Below are positions 53,963-63,488 of a stretch of 64,000 nucleotides of DNA, in pieces (positions within the stretch are counted from its first letter, which is position 1; each line of letters begins with the position of its first letter). Location of the stretch: assembly GCA_016782885.1 (NCBI GenBank), contig JADHXQ010000002.1, positions 32,970-96,969 on the forward strand, written 5' to 3'. This DNA comes from Phycisphaerae bacterium. Lineage in GTDB: Bacteria; Planctomycetota; Phycisphaerae; SM23-33. A program made the translations under genes and the position numbers. The notes beneath the pieces were generated by a model. It was not told the DNA's origin. It did no database searches and saw nothing but the letters and a program-made list of their open reading frames with translations.

Positions 53963-54837
53963 TCCTCGGCGCCGGAGATGCTTCGCTCGATATGACCCAG
54001 CAGGTTGTCGCCAGCGTGGCGATAATGGTGGCGACCGCGGTCGCGATTCGCATAGGCGCCAGACCGCTCGGTCAGTTGATCTTGCGTCGTGAGAGGCACT
54101 ACGCCAAAGTCATCGGTGGTAGCTTGCTGATGACGATCAAGCCTCGCACAGTTACTGTCATGTCGACTATCCTGATGTTTTTCTTTACGCTCCTTTTCTA
54201 CTACATCACAGGAAGCCCTCTCGGGGCTTGTGTGGGCCTGGTCATCGGGCTGATGCTTCCGACGTTGTACATAAAGCATCTCCGGGAGAAAAGGCTCGAG
54301 AAACTCAACGAGCAACTCGTTCCGGGCATTCAGACGCTTTCATCGGGCGTGCGGGCGGGGTTGAACCTCGTTCAGGCCCTCGAACTCGTTGCGCATGACG
54401 CTCCCTCGCCGCTGCGCCAGGAGTTTGCCCACCTGGTGCGGGAATACGAGTTTGGGCTGGGGTTGGAGGACGCTATGAGCAACGCCGCGGTGCGGATCGG
54501 CTCGGGCGATTTCGGTCTGCTCTTTGCGGCACTGCTGACCCACCGCGAAAGGGGTGGAGACCTCGGTGAGACACTGGACAAGATCTGCGAAGCGATCCGC
54601 GAGATACAAAGGCTCGAACACCGTGTTGACTCGCTGACAGCCCAGGGACGCGCCACCGCCAGATTCCTTGGCGCCATGCCGATGGTGGTTCTGGCGATCG
54701 TTTATTTCATCGTGGACGCCAAGGGTGTCGAGCGTATGTTTACCAGCACCCCCGGGAAGATTATCCTTGCTGCCATCGTGGTCCTCAATATCCTGGGTTT
54801 CCTGTGGATCAAGAAGATCATGGACATAGATATCTAA
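53959..54837 (+). CDS. tadB: Tad pilus membrane platform protein TadB
   Basis: T2SSF-fold inner membrane protein, 292 residues, four hydrophobic segments. The T2SF core is PGIQTLSSGVRAGLNLVQALELVAHDAPSPL followed by GGDLGETLDKICEAIRE. It overlaps the CpaF stop by 4 bp (ATGA) and has GGAGG upstream. It pairs with TadC to form the platform on which the ATPase acts. Confidence 0.9.
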   Translation: MILGAGDASLDMTQQVVASVAIMVATAVAIRIGARPLGQLILRRERHYAKVIGGSLLMTIKPRTVTVMSTILMFFFTLLFYYITGSPLGACVGLVIGLMLPTLYIKHLREKRLEKLNEQLVPGIQTLSSGVRAGLNLVQALELVAHDAPSPLRQEFAHLVREYEFGLGLEDAMSNAAVRIGSGDFGLLFAALLTHRERGGDLGETLDKICEAIREIQRLEHRVDSLTAQGRATARFLGAMPMVVLAIVYFIVDAKGVERMFTSTPGKIILAAIVVLNILGFLWIKKIMDIDI

Positions 54838-54857
54838 CTGCAAGAGTACACTGAAAC

Positions 54858-55817
54858 ATGCTGGCGTTAATGAACATGGCGACTATACTGGCTACCGCTG
54901 ATTATCCCAACGCGTGGATATACGACATCGCTTTGTCGATAGGGATATTCGCTATCGTGACGATGTTCGTGGTCGCGATATTCCGCCAGCCTTACGAGAT
55001 CACCGTTTCATACCAGCGGAGGTCGGCTATTGAGACCGGGCATGCGGACCGTCAAACCGTCTTCGAGAATCCGTTGCTGCGACCGGTCATGTGGATCATG
55101 CTGGCCACTTCGTACAGAATGGCGATGCCGCGGTTCAAAGACTGGATTCGCAGAACGCTCGTAGCCGCGGGCAACCCCGGCTACTACTCGCCCGAGGAGT
55201 ATCTTGCGCTGTCGCTGTTCTACGGGGTAATGATTGCTCTGGCTATTGTGTCGTTTTACATTGTCGCCCTTGGGGACTTCAGCTTCGTGTCGGCGATTCT
55301 GGGCTTCATGGCCGGTATGGGGCTGACGATTTATCAGTTGCGAGAGATGGCCGATAAGCGTCTCCGCCTGATAGCGAAACGCGTGCCTTACGCACTGGAC
55401 CTGATATCCCTGGCCATGAGCGCCGGCGCCACGTTTACCGAAGCGATCACGACAGTCGTTCGCGAGGAAAGCGACGACCCGTTCAATGAAGAACTGAAAA
55501 TAGTACTGGCCGAAATTGAACTCGGTACGACGCGCCGGCAGGCATTGCAGAACCTTGCGATTCGCATACCTATTGACATGCTCAGAAGCATTGTGGCAAG
55601 CGTTATCCAGGCCGAGGATCTGGGCACGCCCCTTGCCGACGTGTTGCACTCCCAGGCTTCGCTGCTGCGACTCCAGAGGTCGGTCAGGGCTGAGAACCTT
55701 GCCGCCGTGGCTTCGGTCCGAATCATGGTGCCCGGAGCGTTGATATTGTTCAGCGTGATTCTGACGGTCTTCGGTCCGGCGGTCGTAAGATTCATAGAGA
55801 GCGGAGGTATATTCTAA
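54858..55817 (+). CDS. tadC: Tad pilus membrane platform protein TadC
   Basis: Second T2SSF-like protein, 319 residues. Hydrophobic segments at about 22-45, 115-150 and 290-312. T2SF core: YALDLISLAMSAGATFTEAITTVV and LGTTRRQALQNLAIRI, then VIQAEDLGTPLADVL. Its stop overlaps the next start by 1 bp. The start has no strong RBS; ATG 54870 is an alternative. Confidence 0.9.
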   Translation: MLALMNMATILATADYPNAWIYDIALSIGIFAIVTMFVVAIFRQPYEITVSYQRRSAIETGHADRQTVFENPLLRPVMWIMLATSYRMAMPRFKDWIRRTLVAAGNPGYYSPEEYLALSLFYGVMIALAIVSFYIVALGDFSFVSAILGFMAGMGLTIYQLREMADKRLRLIAKRVPYALDLISLAMSAGATFTEAITTVVREESDDPFNEELKIVLAEIELGTTRRQALQNLAIRIPIDMLRSIVASVIQAEDLGTPLADVLHSQASLLRLQRSVRAENLAAVASVRIMVPGALILFSVILTVFGPAVVRFIESGGIF

Positions 55818-56899
55818 TGGCTGCAGGTCGGGCGGAACTCGTTTACGTTAAGGGACCTCAGGCCGGTCAGAGAGCCTCGCTGATGTCGGCGGTTGTTACA
55901 GTCGGCAGGGGGCAGCAGGCGGATGTGCAACTTACTGAAGAGCATGTATCTCGAAAACACTTCCAACTCACACTTACGCGGGACGGTTGGGTATTCGAGA
56001 ACATCTCCGCGCTAAGGAGTCGCGTCAACGGGAAGAAATACAAAACCGGAAAGAAAATCATACTCGATACCGGTGACATTATCGCCGCGGGCTCCGAAAC
56101 TGAATTGCTGTTCGTGGCGACTGGTGATGACACCGAAGCCGCGGTGATAGCATACAGGCAGAGCGGGGCTCGGAAGGGTAAGAGCCGATCCGCCACAGCG
56201 GCGCCTGCAGTTGCGGTGCTTCCGGACCAGCAGATTGAACCGGATGACGATCGGCAACCCGGAGACGCCGAACCGTCCCCCGTGCCCGAAGACGGAGAAG
56301 AGAGCGAACTGGATTCCGAAGAACTGGCCGAACTGGAACTAAAGGCCCAAAAAAAGAAGTACGGGATTATCATTGGCGTGTACCTTGCGGTGTTTGCGAC
56401 CATTGGCCTGATTGTCGTTACCACGGTCGAGCGACGAGGGCCTCGGGGGCGGGCGGGTCGCCCCGCACTGATGAATAGAGAGCAGATCGAGAGCGCCGTC
56501 ACCGCCAAACTCCAAAGGGACCGAAATCCCGTTGAAGCCGGTAGGGCCAGGGACAAAGCACTGCTGGCCTTGGATAGTACGCACAAGGTCGACTACCTTT
56601 ACAGGGGGCTTTACTGGTTCAAACTCTCTCGAGCTTACGGCGGGGTGTTGAACACCGAAGACGAGAGGCGTTTCCGCAACGCCTCAAAGTCACTGACCGA
56701 GCAGGTGCAGGAGAAGTATTTCAACGCCTGCGCCTACGAGGGAGATCACAAGTACAAGATCGCATTCGATCTTTTTCAAAGGCTCTTGAATATGCTTCCC
56801 ACGATGGGTCGCCAGGATGCGAAGAACGAGTTCAGAAAGAACATCAGAGCCCACATGGCTTATATCAATCGCACACAAGCCGTCAACACGCGAGGGTGA
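55817..56899 (+). CDS. FHA-domain membrane protein
   Basis: 360 residues. FHA domain at 1-105 with G30-R31, SRKH at 45-48 and VNGKKY at 70-75. An acidic linker leads to a membrane helix (182-204) and a helical C-terminal domain with TPR-like character (about 230-350). It is translationally coupled to tadC. Likely a reader of phosphothreonine on a partner such as the kinase or the pilus platform. Confidence 0.87.
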   Translation: MAAGRAELVYVKGPQAGQRASLMSAVVTVGRGQQADVQLTEEHVSRKHFQLTLTRDGWVFENISALRSRVNGKKYKTGKKIILDTGDIIAAGSETELLFVATGDDTEAAVIAYRQSGARKGKSRSATAAPAVAVLPDQQIEPDDDRQPGDAEPSPVPEDGEESELDSEELAELELKAQKKKYGIIIGVYLAVFATIGLIVVTTVERRGPRGRAGRPALMNREQIESAVTAKLQRDRNPVEAGRARDKALLALDSTHKVDYLYRGLYWFKLSRAYGGVLNTEDERRFRNASKSLTEQVQEKYFNACAYEGDHKYKIAFDLFQRLLNMLPTMGRQDAKNEFRKNIRAHMAYINRTQAVNTRG

Positions 56900-57023
56900 C
56901 CTCTCGGGCGCTGGCGAAACCACACCTTCGCCCTTGAGTCGCGATGATTGACTATTGCCTTCGGTCTGACGATCTGCTATCTTTTCGCGCTTCTATTTGA
57001 ATCCATGGACGAGAGGACTGCAA

Positions 57024-58202
57024 ATGAGCATGGAACTGGCTTACGCTCTGATCACGCCATACAGCCTCCACAAGAGCCGTACCGGCGGTATTATCGGGCG
57101 GCTTCTGGCTCATCCGAGCCTGGAACTCGCCGGTGCGCGAATGTATGTATTTTCCGACGAGTTCGTCGACACCTACCAGAAGCTCATCTGCCCCGAAGCG
57201 ATGGACAAGAAGATCCAAGATGCGTGGCACGCCTATATTGACGAATTCCTGCGCCGAGATAATCCATGGGGCGTCCTTCCGCGCTGCATGCTGCTTTTGT
57301 TGCAAGGGGAAAACGCCGTACGCTGCCTCAAGGAGGAGGTGATCGGCTCGTTTACAGAGCAACCCGTTGGAGATACCGTCAGGGGTACTTACGGAGATTT
57401 CATCCGTGACAGCGAAGGGCAGATTCACTACTTTGAACCGGCAGTTATAACCTGCCCCGATCCGGCCCTGAATGACCGGCATCTACGATTGCTGGCGGAC
57501 CACGCTCTTACCGACGGCGGAATCCTCGAAGGACAGTGCCGCCACGACGCCCCAAACGTGGAGTGCTCGCTGGTGATGCTCAAGCCGGATAACTTCTACC
57601 AACCCTCACGCAGGCCCGGGAATATCATCGAGACCTTCAGCCGGACCGGTTTGAGAATCGTTGCGGTCAAGCTGTTCAATATGACCGTCGCCAAGGGACA
57701 GGAATTCTACGGACCGCTGAAGGAGATATTCGTCAGTAAGCTCAAATTCCTCGTTGCCGGAAGGGTCATGGAGTGCCTGGAAAACGCGTTCAGCTTCGAG
57801 TTCACGCAAGCCGACGCCGACGTTCTGGCCGATCATCTTGCCGAACGTAACGCCAACTGTGAGTTCAACAGGATAGTTGAATACATGACGGGTATTGATC
57901 CCGAGTCGATTGACGAAGCCGACAAGGCCGCCGCCTCGAACGCCAAATGCCTGGCCATGCTTTACGAGGGGCCCGATGCGATTGCGAGAGTTCGTGAGGT
58001 ACTGGGTTCGACGGATCCCAGCAAGGCCGAACCCGGAACCGTCCGAAGCGATTTCGGACGCGATCTGATGAGGAACGGAGCACATGCCAGCGACTCGCCT
58101 GAAAACGCGATTCGCGAACGTGAGATCGTGGGATTGTCCCGGAACGAAACCGATACGTGCGATATTACCGAACTGATAAACGCATATCTCAACGACAGGT
58201 GA
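57024..58202 (+). CDS. Tandem nucleoside diphosphate kinase-like protein
   Basis: 392 residues with two NDK-like halves. The first (8-140: LITPYSLHKSRTGGIIGRLL ... GDTVRGTYGDF) lacks the catalytic histidine block and has FIRDSEGQIHYFEPAV in its place. The second (180-372) keeps VMLKPDNF, the R-x-D turn TVRSDFG and the catalytic NGAHASDSPENA, with H354 the phosphorylated residue, but holds an insertion of about 60 residues. One active and one pseudo-kinase half is inferred. Normal NDK is 130-150 residues and not fused. RBS GAGAGGA supports ATG 57024. Confidence 0.85.
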   Translation: MSMELAYALITPYSLHKSRTGGIIGRLLAHPSLELAGARMYVFSDEFVDTYQKLICPEAMDKKIQDAWHAYIDEFLRRDNPWGVLPRCMLLLLQGENAVRCLKEEVIGSFTEQPVGDTVRGTYGDFIRDSEGQIHYFEPAVITCPDPALNDRHLRLLADHALTDGGILEGQCRHDAPNVECSLVMLKPDNFYQPSRRPGNIIETFSRTGLRIVAVKLFNMTVAKGQEFYGPLKEIFVSKLKFLVAGRVMECLENAFSFEFTQADADVLADHLAERNANCEFNRIVEYMTGIDPESIDEADKAAASNAKCLAMLYEGPDAIARVREVLGSTDPSKAEPGTVRSDFGRDLMRNGAHASDSPENAIREREIVGLSRNETDTCDITELINAYLNDR

Positions 58203-58207
58203 TTTCG

Positions 58208-58840
58208 ATGCTGGTTACCAGAACCGTTCCACTAGGTCCTTTTCAGACCAATTGCGTAATACTGTCCGACGGGCAGGACGGTGACTGCTGGGTCGTTGAC
58301 CCGTCAATGCGCCCCGAACCGGCCATCGAACACGTGCAGACCGACGGACTGGCACCGAGTCGTATCCTGTTGACCCACGGGCACTGCGACCACATATGCG
58401 GTGCGGAGCAGTTCAAGGAGGCCTTTCCGGACGTCATAATCTGCTGTCCCGAGAAGGATGCGGAAATGCTGGACGATCCTGATACGAATCTCTCAGCCCC
58501 GTTTGGTATGCCGATGACCAGCCTTCCGGCAGATGAACTCATCAGGCCCGGTCAGGAACTCATCCTCGGTCAGACCGTCTGGACTGTACTTGATACATCC
58601 GGTCACACGCCGGGAGGGGTAAGCTATTACTGTCCTCGGGAGAAGCTTGCTATTGTCGGGGATGCCCTGTTTTCCGGGAGTATCGGGCGGACCGATATCC
58701 CCGGGGCCGACCACGGGCAGCTTATCGACAACATTCGCAGGAATCTGCTGACCCTGCCTGACGATACGCGGGCGATACCGGGACATGGACCGGAAACGGT
58801 CATTGGATTTGAGCGGACCACGAACCCGTTTTTGCAATAA
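58208..58840 (+). CDS. MBL-fold hydrolase (glyoxalase II-like)
   Basis: Metallo-beta-lactamase-fold protein, 210 residues. Metal motif THGHCDH (56-62, H57/H59/D61/H62), later GHTPGGVSYY, D in GDALFSGSIGRTD, and the final histidine in PGHGPET. This resembles the YcbL-type group. It starts 5 bp after the NDK-like gene stop with AGGTGA as RBS. Confidence 0.92.
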   Translation: MLVTRTVPLGPFQTNCVILSDGQDGDCWVVDPSMRPEPAIEHVQTDGLAPSRILLTHGHCDHICGAEQFKEAFPDVIICCPEKDAEMLDDPDTNLSAPFGMPMTSLPADELIRPGQELILGQTVWTVLDTSGHTPGGVSYYCPREKLAIVGDALFSGSIGRTDIPGADHGQLIDNIRRNLLTLPDDTRAIPGHGPETVIGFERTTNPFLQ

Positions 58841-58862
58841 GTTTCATTCTCACAGAACTTTG

Positions 58863-58891
58863 TTGACAGATAGGGCGTATCAGGATAGGAT
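58863..58891 (+). promoter_or_regulatory. Strong sigma70-like promoter for the FHA histidine kinase
   Basis: TTGACA (58863-58868), 17-bp spacer, TAGGAT (58886-58891). The leader would be about 170 nt. Confidence 0.7.
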
Positions 58892-59065
58892 ACTGGTGTT
58901 CAGCGTATTCCACGGGCGAGACGATGCCCCAAAACGCAATTGATCTAATACGTTATACTACATATCATCAGGACACCAGAACTAGCCGTGATGTCGGCTG
59001 GTTTGTTCTGTATCCATTGTCGGTAGTGGATCCGGATGGATTTGTCGGGATTGAGGACTCATTTC

Positions 59066-60700
59066 GTGGCTTCGATTCGTGTGATTCAGGGCCCGGACAA
59101 GGGCCGTATTTTTGATCTTCGTGAAGGCGACAATATCGTCGGGCGCGAGAATGGCGCAACGATTGTGCTCAACGACCAGACTGCTTCGCGTGCTCATGCA
59201 TGCATAAACGTCGACAACAGATTGTCTTTGCTTAGCGACGTTGGTTCGGCCAATGGTACTTTTCTCAATGGTGTCAAAATCACTCATTCCACTGGTCTGA
59301 AAAGGGGCGATCAGGTGCGATGTGGTTCGACTTTGCTCGTATACCAGGGTGATTCCGCGACTCCTTCTCCCGTACCCGGGGCGGGGGTTGATATTGACGA
59401 AGAGGGCATGCTGGTGGATTCGGCCATTGTTGCCACCGTACCGTCCAGCGAGGACTCGGTTATCATTCCGACCCCCGAGGCCGGCGTCAAAGCTATCGAT
59501 AATCTTCGCAGTTTGTACAAACTCATCGCTGACATCTCGACCTTCCTGAACATGAATGACCTGGTGGAATACGCCCTGGAACGTGTCTTCGAATTGCTTG
59601 AAGCGGATCGCGGTTTCATCATGTTCATAGACGAACAGGGCAAGATGTCGGTAATGGCTTCCAAAGATAGAGAGGGTTCCAGCGGCGATGGTATCCCACC
59701 GGTCTCGCACACGATTGTCGACGAAGTTGTCAGTGGTAGAGTTGGCGTGCTGAGTTCAAACGCCATGAGTGACAAGCGATTTGCAGCCGGTAAGAGCGTT
59801 CATGACTTTGGTATTCGTTCGGCGATTTGTGTACCTCTCATGGGGCGCGATCGTGTTCTGGGCGTGATCCAGGTCGACTGCAGCGTTACCGAGAAGTCTT
59901 ATTCCACAGAACAGTTGCGGTTGCTTACGGCTATTGGATACCAGACGGGGCTTGCCATCGAAAACGTTCAGCTTTACCAGGCCGCGGTTCAATCCGAACG
60001 CCTGGCTGCTGTTGGCGAGACCGTTGCGTTCCTCTCCCACCATATCAAGAATATTCTCCATGCCCTCGGCGCCGGGATCGATATTGTTGAAATAGGGCTC
60101 AATGCAGATGACATCACAAAAGCCCGCGACGCATGGCCTATTGTTCAGAGGGGGCTGGACCGGATAAACGCCCTGATCCTGAACATGCTCGCGTTCTCAA
60201 AGGATCGCGAACCGTTGCTGGAAAACGTAAATGTGGGCGCAGTGCTTCGCGATTGCGTTGAATTGGCTTCGCCGGGCGCTGACGAGCGCAATATAGCCTT
60301 GATAACCGAACTACCCGACGTGATGGAAATTCCCGCTGACGCGACCGGTCTGAACCATGCGTTCCTGAACCTCATCACCAACGCCATGGATGCTGTTGAA
60401 GACGAGAGAGGCGCGATCACGGTATCCGTTCGCCTCGATACTATGAATCGCCGCATAATCGCACGCGTTGCCGATAACGGTAGTGGGATCGAGCCGGACA
60501 AGATTGACGACATATTCACGCCGTTCTTCTCATCCAAAGGGCAGAAGGGTACGGGGCTTGGTCTGGCCGTTGCGAAGAAGATCGTAGAAGAGCACCACGG
60601 GCAGATCCTGGTCTCATCCGAACCGACCGGCGGTACGATTTTTACCGTCAACCTGCCCATCCAGCGAAAAACCGACACCCTTACCGGTCAGAGCGTTTAA
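59066..60700 (+). CDS. FHA-GAF-histidine kinase
   Basis: 544 residues, cytoplasmic, no membrane helix. FHA (1-95): IVGREN, SRAHA at 41-45, SANGTFLNG at 61-69. GAF domain (about 145-305): DRGFIMFIDE and FGIRSAICVPLMG. The kinase core has LSHHIKNILHALGAG (H325), N box LITNAMDAVED, G1 DNGSGIEPDKIDDIF, and G2 GTGLGLAVAKK. GTG 59066 is taken as start because GAGGA lies 8 nt upstream and the FHA domain starts right away; ATG 59036 is in frame but weak. It could link Ser/Thr phosphorylation to two-component output. No response regulator follows. Confidence 0.9.
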   Translation: MASIRVIQGPDKGRIFDLREGDNIVGRENGATIVLNDQTASRAHACINVDNRLSLLSDVGSANGTFLNGVKITHSTGLKRGDQVRCGSTLLVYQGDSATPSPVPGAGVDIDEEGMLVDSAIVATVPSSEDSVIIPTPEAGVKAIDNLRSLYKLIADISTFLNMNDLVEYALERVFELLEADRGFIMFIDEQGKMSVMASKDREGSSGDGIPPVSHTIVDEVVSGRVGVLSSNAMSDKRFAAGKSVHDFGIRSAICVPLMGRDRVLGVIQVDCSVTEKSYSTEQLRLLTAIGYQTGLAIENVQLYQAAVQSERLAAVGETVAFLSHHIKNILHALGAGIDIVEIGLNADDITKARDAWPIVQRGLDRINALILNMLAFSKDREPLLENVNVGAVLRDCVELASPGADERNIALITELPDVMEIPADATGLNHAFLNLITNAMDAVEDERGAITVSVRLDTMNRRIIARVADNGSGIEPDKIDDIFTPFFSSKGQKGTGLGLAVAKKIVEEHHGQILVSSEPTGGTIFTVNLPIQRKTDTLTGQSV

Positions 60701-60727
60701 CGTTCGCGGTGCATCGAGATCCCGGGG

Positions 60728-63385
60728 TTATTCTTCAGTATTTTCACTTTCCAGCGGTAGTGTTGACTGTTTGGCGTCATCGTCGATAGCCATGCTCGCG
60801 ATGGCTACTAACTTGTCACCGGGCTTCAGCGAGATTACTCGCACTCCCTGCGTGGCGCGCCCGATCGTCCTGAGGCCGCTGATTGCCGCCCGAATGATCT
60901 TGCCCTTTTGACTGATGAGCATCATCTCGTCGTCATTTCTGACGCTCTTGAGCCCCACAACGCGACCGTTGCGGTCGTTGGCCCTGATGTTGATTATGCC
61001 CATTCCGCCGCGACTCTGGAGGCGATACTGGTCGAAATCGGTTCGCTTACCGTATCCGTTCTCGCAGACTGTCAGGAGTGTGGCCATCTTGTCGACGATA
61101 ATCATGTCGACCACCTCGTCATCCTTGCGCAGCTTTATGCCCTTGACGCCGGCGGCGGTTCTGCCCATTGACCTGACGTCGGTCTCTTTGAACCGGATGG
61201 CCTGGCCCTTTCTCGTGCCCAGAACGATTTCGTCGTTACCGCGCGTGATCGACACGCCGATTACCTGGTCTCCGGCGCCCAGTCCGGTGGCTTGTATGCC
61301 TCCCTTTCGCGGTCTGGAGTAACTTTCCAGGGCGGTCTTTTTGATTTGTCCTTTCCGCGTGGCGGAGACCAGGAATCTGTCGTCGAATTCCCTGACGGAC
61401 ATAACCGCGCGTATCTTTTCGGACTTGTCCACTTTCAAGAGGTTGACGATCGCACGTCCCTTGGATTGCCTGGCCATGGAGGGTATATCGTAAACTTTCA
61501 ACCAGTGCATTCTCCCGTTGTCCAGGAATACCAGCATGTAATCGTGCGTTGAGGCGACGAACAACTGCTCTATGAAGTCGCCTTCCTTGGCGTCCGAGCC
61601 GATCACACCTTGCCCGCCTCGTCCCTGGCGGCGGTAGGTTGTCAGCGGAATCCGCTTGATGTAGCCCTCGTGGCTGAGAGTTACAACCACGTCTTCATCG
61701 GCGATCAGGTCCTCGATATTGAAGTCGCCCACGTCGCCCACGATCAGCGTCCTGCGCGGGTCGCCGTAGCGATCCTTGATTTCGTGGATGTCTTCGCGGA
61801 TCACGTCCAACAGCAGGTGCTCGTTGTTGAGAATGGCCTCGTAGCCTTCGATTTCCTCGACGATGTCGGAGTAGTTCTTCGCCAGCTTCTCTATTTCCAG
61901 ACCGGTCAGGCGTTGAAGCTGCATCGCCAGGATGGCATCGGCCTGTACGCCCGTCAGGGTTTGCGAGTCCTTGCTGACCCGGGCGACGAATTTTTTGGGC
62001 AGCAGTTTTCGGACGGCGGCCTGTTCGGTCAGGCGGAGTTTGTGGGCCATCAGGCTTTCTTTGGCAGTGGGGACATCGGGTGACGTTTTGATCAGTTCGA
62101 TGATCTTGTCGATGTCGGCCACCGCGAGAATCAGTCCTTCCAGAAGGTGAGCCCGTTGCCTGGCGCGTCTCAGGAGGAACATTGACCGCCTGCGGACGAC
62201 TTCCTTCCTGTGGTCCAGGAAATTGACCAGCATTTCCTTGAGAGTCAGTGTTCTCGGCCCGCGGTCTACCAGTGCGATATTGATAATGCTGAACGTGCTT
62301 TGCAGGGGTGTGTACTGGTAGAGTTGGTTCAGGACCACTTCCGGTTCGACGCCGCGCTTGAGGTCCACGACTATCCGCATTCCCGTGCGGTCGCTGTGGT
62401 CCTGGATGTCGGCGATATCCGGTATCCTGCCTGATTTGACCGTCTCGGCGATTCGCTCGATAATCGTGCTCTTCAGGACCTGGTAGGGGATCTCCGTGAT
62501 GATTATCAGGTTCTTGCCCCCTCGGCTTTGCTCGGTATGGACCTTGCCTCGCACGAGAATCTTGCCCCGTCCGGTCGTGTATCCGTTGAGTATCCCGCCC
62601 CGTCCGCAGATGAGCCCGCCGGTGGGGAAGTCCGGGCCCTGGACAATCTCCATCAGTTCGGCAATGGTAGTCTCCGGTTTGTCGATCAGCGCCAGCAGCG
62701 CATCGCATATCTCATTGAGATTGTGCGGTGGGATGCTGGTGGCCATTCCTACCGCGATGCCCTGGGAACCGTTTACCAGGAGCGTTGGGAATTTGGACGG
62801 AAGGACCTTCGGTTCATCGCGAGTGTCGTCGTAGTTGCGCTGCATGTCCACGGTGTCGAGGTTGAGGTCGTGCAGCATTTCGGTGGCCGGTGCGGTCATC
62901 CTGGCTTCGGTGTATCGCATTGCAGCCGGCGGGTCTCCGTCTATCGAGCCGAAGTTGCCCTGCGGATCGATCAGCGGATATCGCAGCGACCAGTGCTGCC
63001 CCATTCTCACCAGCGTCGGATAGACCACGCCCTCTCCGTGCGGATGGTAGTTGCCAGAGGTGTCGCCGGCTATTTTGGCGCATTTACGGTGCTTGGAGCG
63101 GGGTCCGAGGTTGAGGTCATTCATCGCCACCAGGACGCGCCTCTGGCTGGGCTTGAGCCCGTCGCGCACGTCGGGCAGGGCGCGGTCCATGATGGTGCTC
63201 ATGGCGTAGGTCAGATATGACTCGCGCATCTCCTGCTGTACGGGCAGATCATCGATCCGTTCGTTACCGAACAGTATGTCCGGCAGCGTCGGCGGGGCCG
63301 ATTCGTCCCGCGGAGTCTCGTCCCGCGGAACTTCGTTTGACTGCTCGTTGGCCTGACTGTCGTCGCCTTGGTCCTTCTTTGTCAC
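60728..63385 (-). CDS. gyrA: DNA gyrase subunit A
   Basis: Type IIA topoisomerase breakage-reunion subunit, 885 residues, GTG start. The catalytic tyrosine is Y158 in AAMRYTEARM. Six C-terminal blades and a GyrA-box-like RQGRGGQG (about 580) identify gyrase and not topoisomerase IV, although the box departs from QRRGGKG. The quinolone-determining region is HPHGEGVVYPTLVRM: glycine at the E. coli S83 position and proline at D87. The extension before the domain is acidic. gyrB is not in the window. Convergent with the FHA kinase across 27 bp. Confidence 0.97.
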   Translation of the reverse strand: MTKKDQGDDSQANEQSNEVPRDETPRDESAPPTLPDILFGNERIDDLPVQQEMRESYLTYAMSTIMDRALPDVRDGLKPSQRRVLVAMNDLNLGPRSKHRKCAKIAGDTSGNYHPHGEGVVYPTLVRMGQHWSLRYPLIDPQGNFGSIDGDPPAAMRYTEARMTAPATEMLHDLNLDTVDMQRNYDDTRDEPKVLPSKFPTLLVNGSQGIAVGMATSIPPHNLNEICDALLALIDKPETTIAELMEIVQGPDFPTGGLICGRGGILNGYTTGRGKILVRGKVHTEQSRGGKNLIIITEIPYQVLKSTIIERIAETVKSGRIPDIADIQDHSDRTGMRIVVDLKRGVEPEVVLNQLYQYTPLQSTFSIINIALVDRGPRTLTLKEMLVNFLDHRKEVVRRRSMFLLRRARQRAHLLEGLILAVADIDKIIELIKTSPDVPTAKESLMAHKLRLTEQAAVRKLLPKKFVARVSKDSQTLTGVQADAILAMQLQRLTGLEIEKLAKNYSDIVEEIEGYEAILNNEHLLLDVIREDIHEIKDRYGDPRRTLIVGDVGDFNIEDLIADEDVVVTLSHEGYIKRIPLTTYRRQGRGGQGVIGSDAKEGDFIEQLFVASTHDYMLVFLDNGRMHWLKVYDIPSMARQSKGRAIVNLLKVDKSEKIRAVMSVREFDDRFLVSATRKGQIKKTALESYSRPRKGGIQATGLGAGDQVIGVSITRGNDEIVLGTRKGQAIRFKETDVRSMGRTAAGVKGIKLRKDDEVVDMIIVDKMATLLTVCENGYGKRTDFDQYRLQSRGGMGIINIRANDRNGRVVGLKSVRNDDEMMLISQKGKIIRAAISGLRTIGRATQGVRVISLKPGDKLVAIASMAIDDDAKQSTLPLESENTEE

Positions 63386-63488
63386 CTGCTTACTCCATCA
63401 ACAAAATAACTATTCAAAATTCATTAACTCAGAATACAAAACTATGCGGACTTCCGTGGGCTGCGCCGATGCCCGCGGGAAAATGCCT

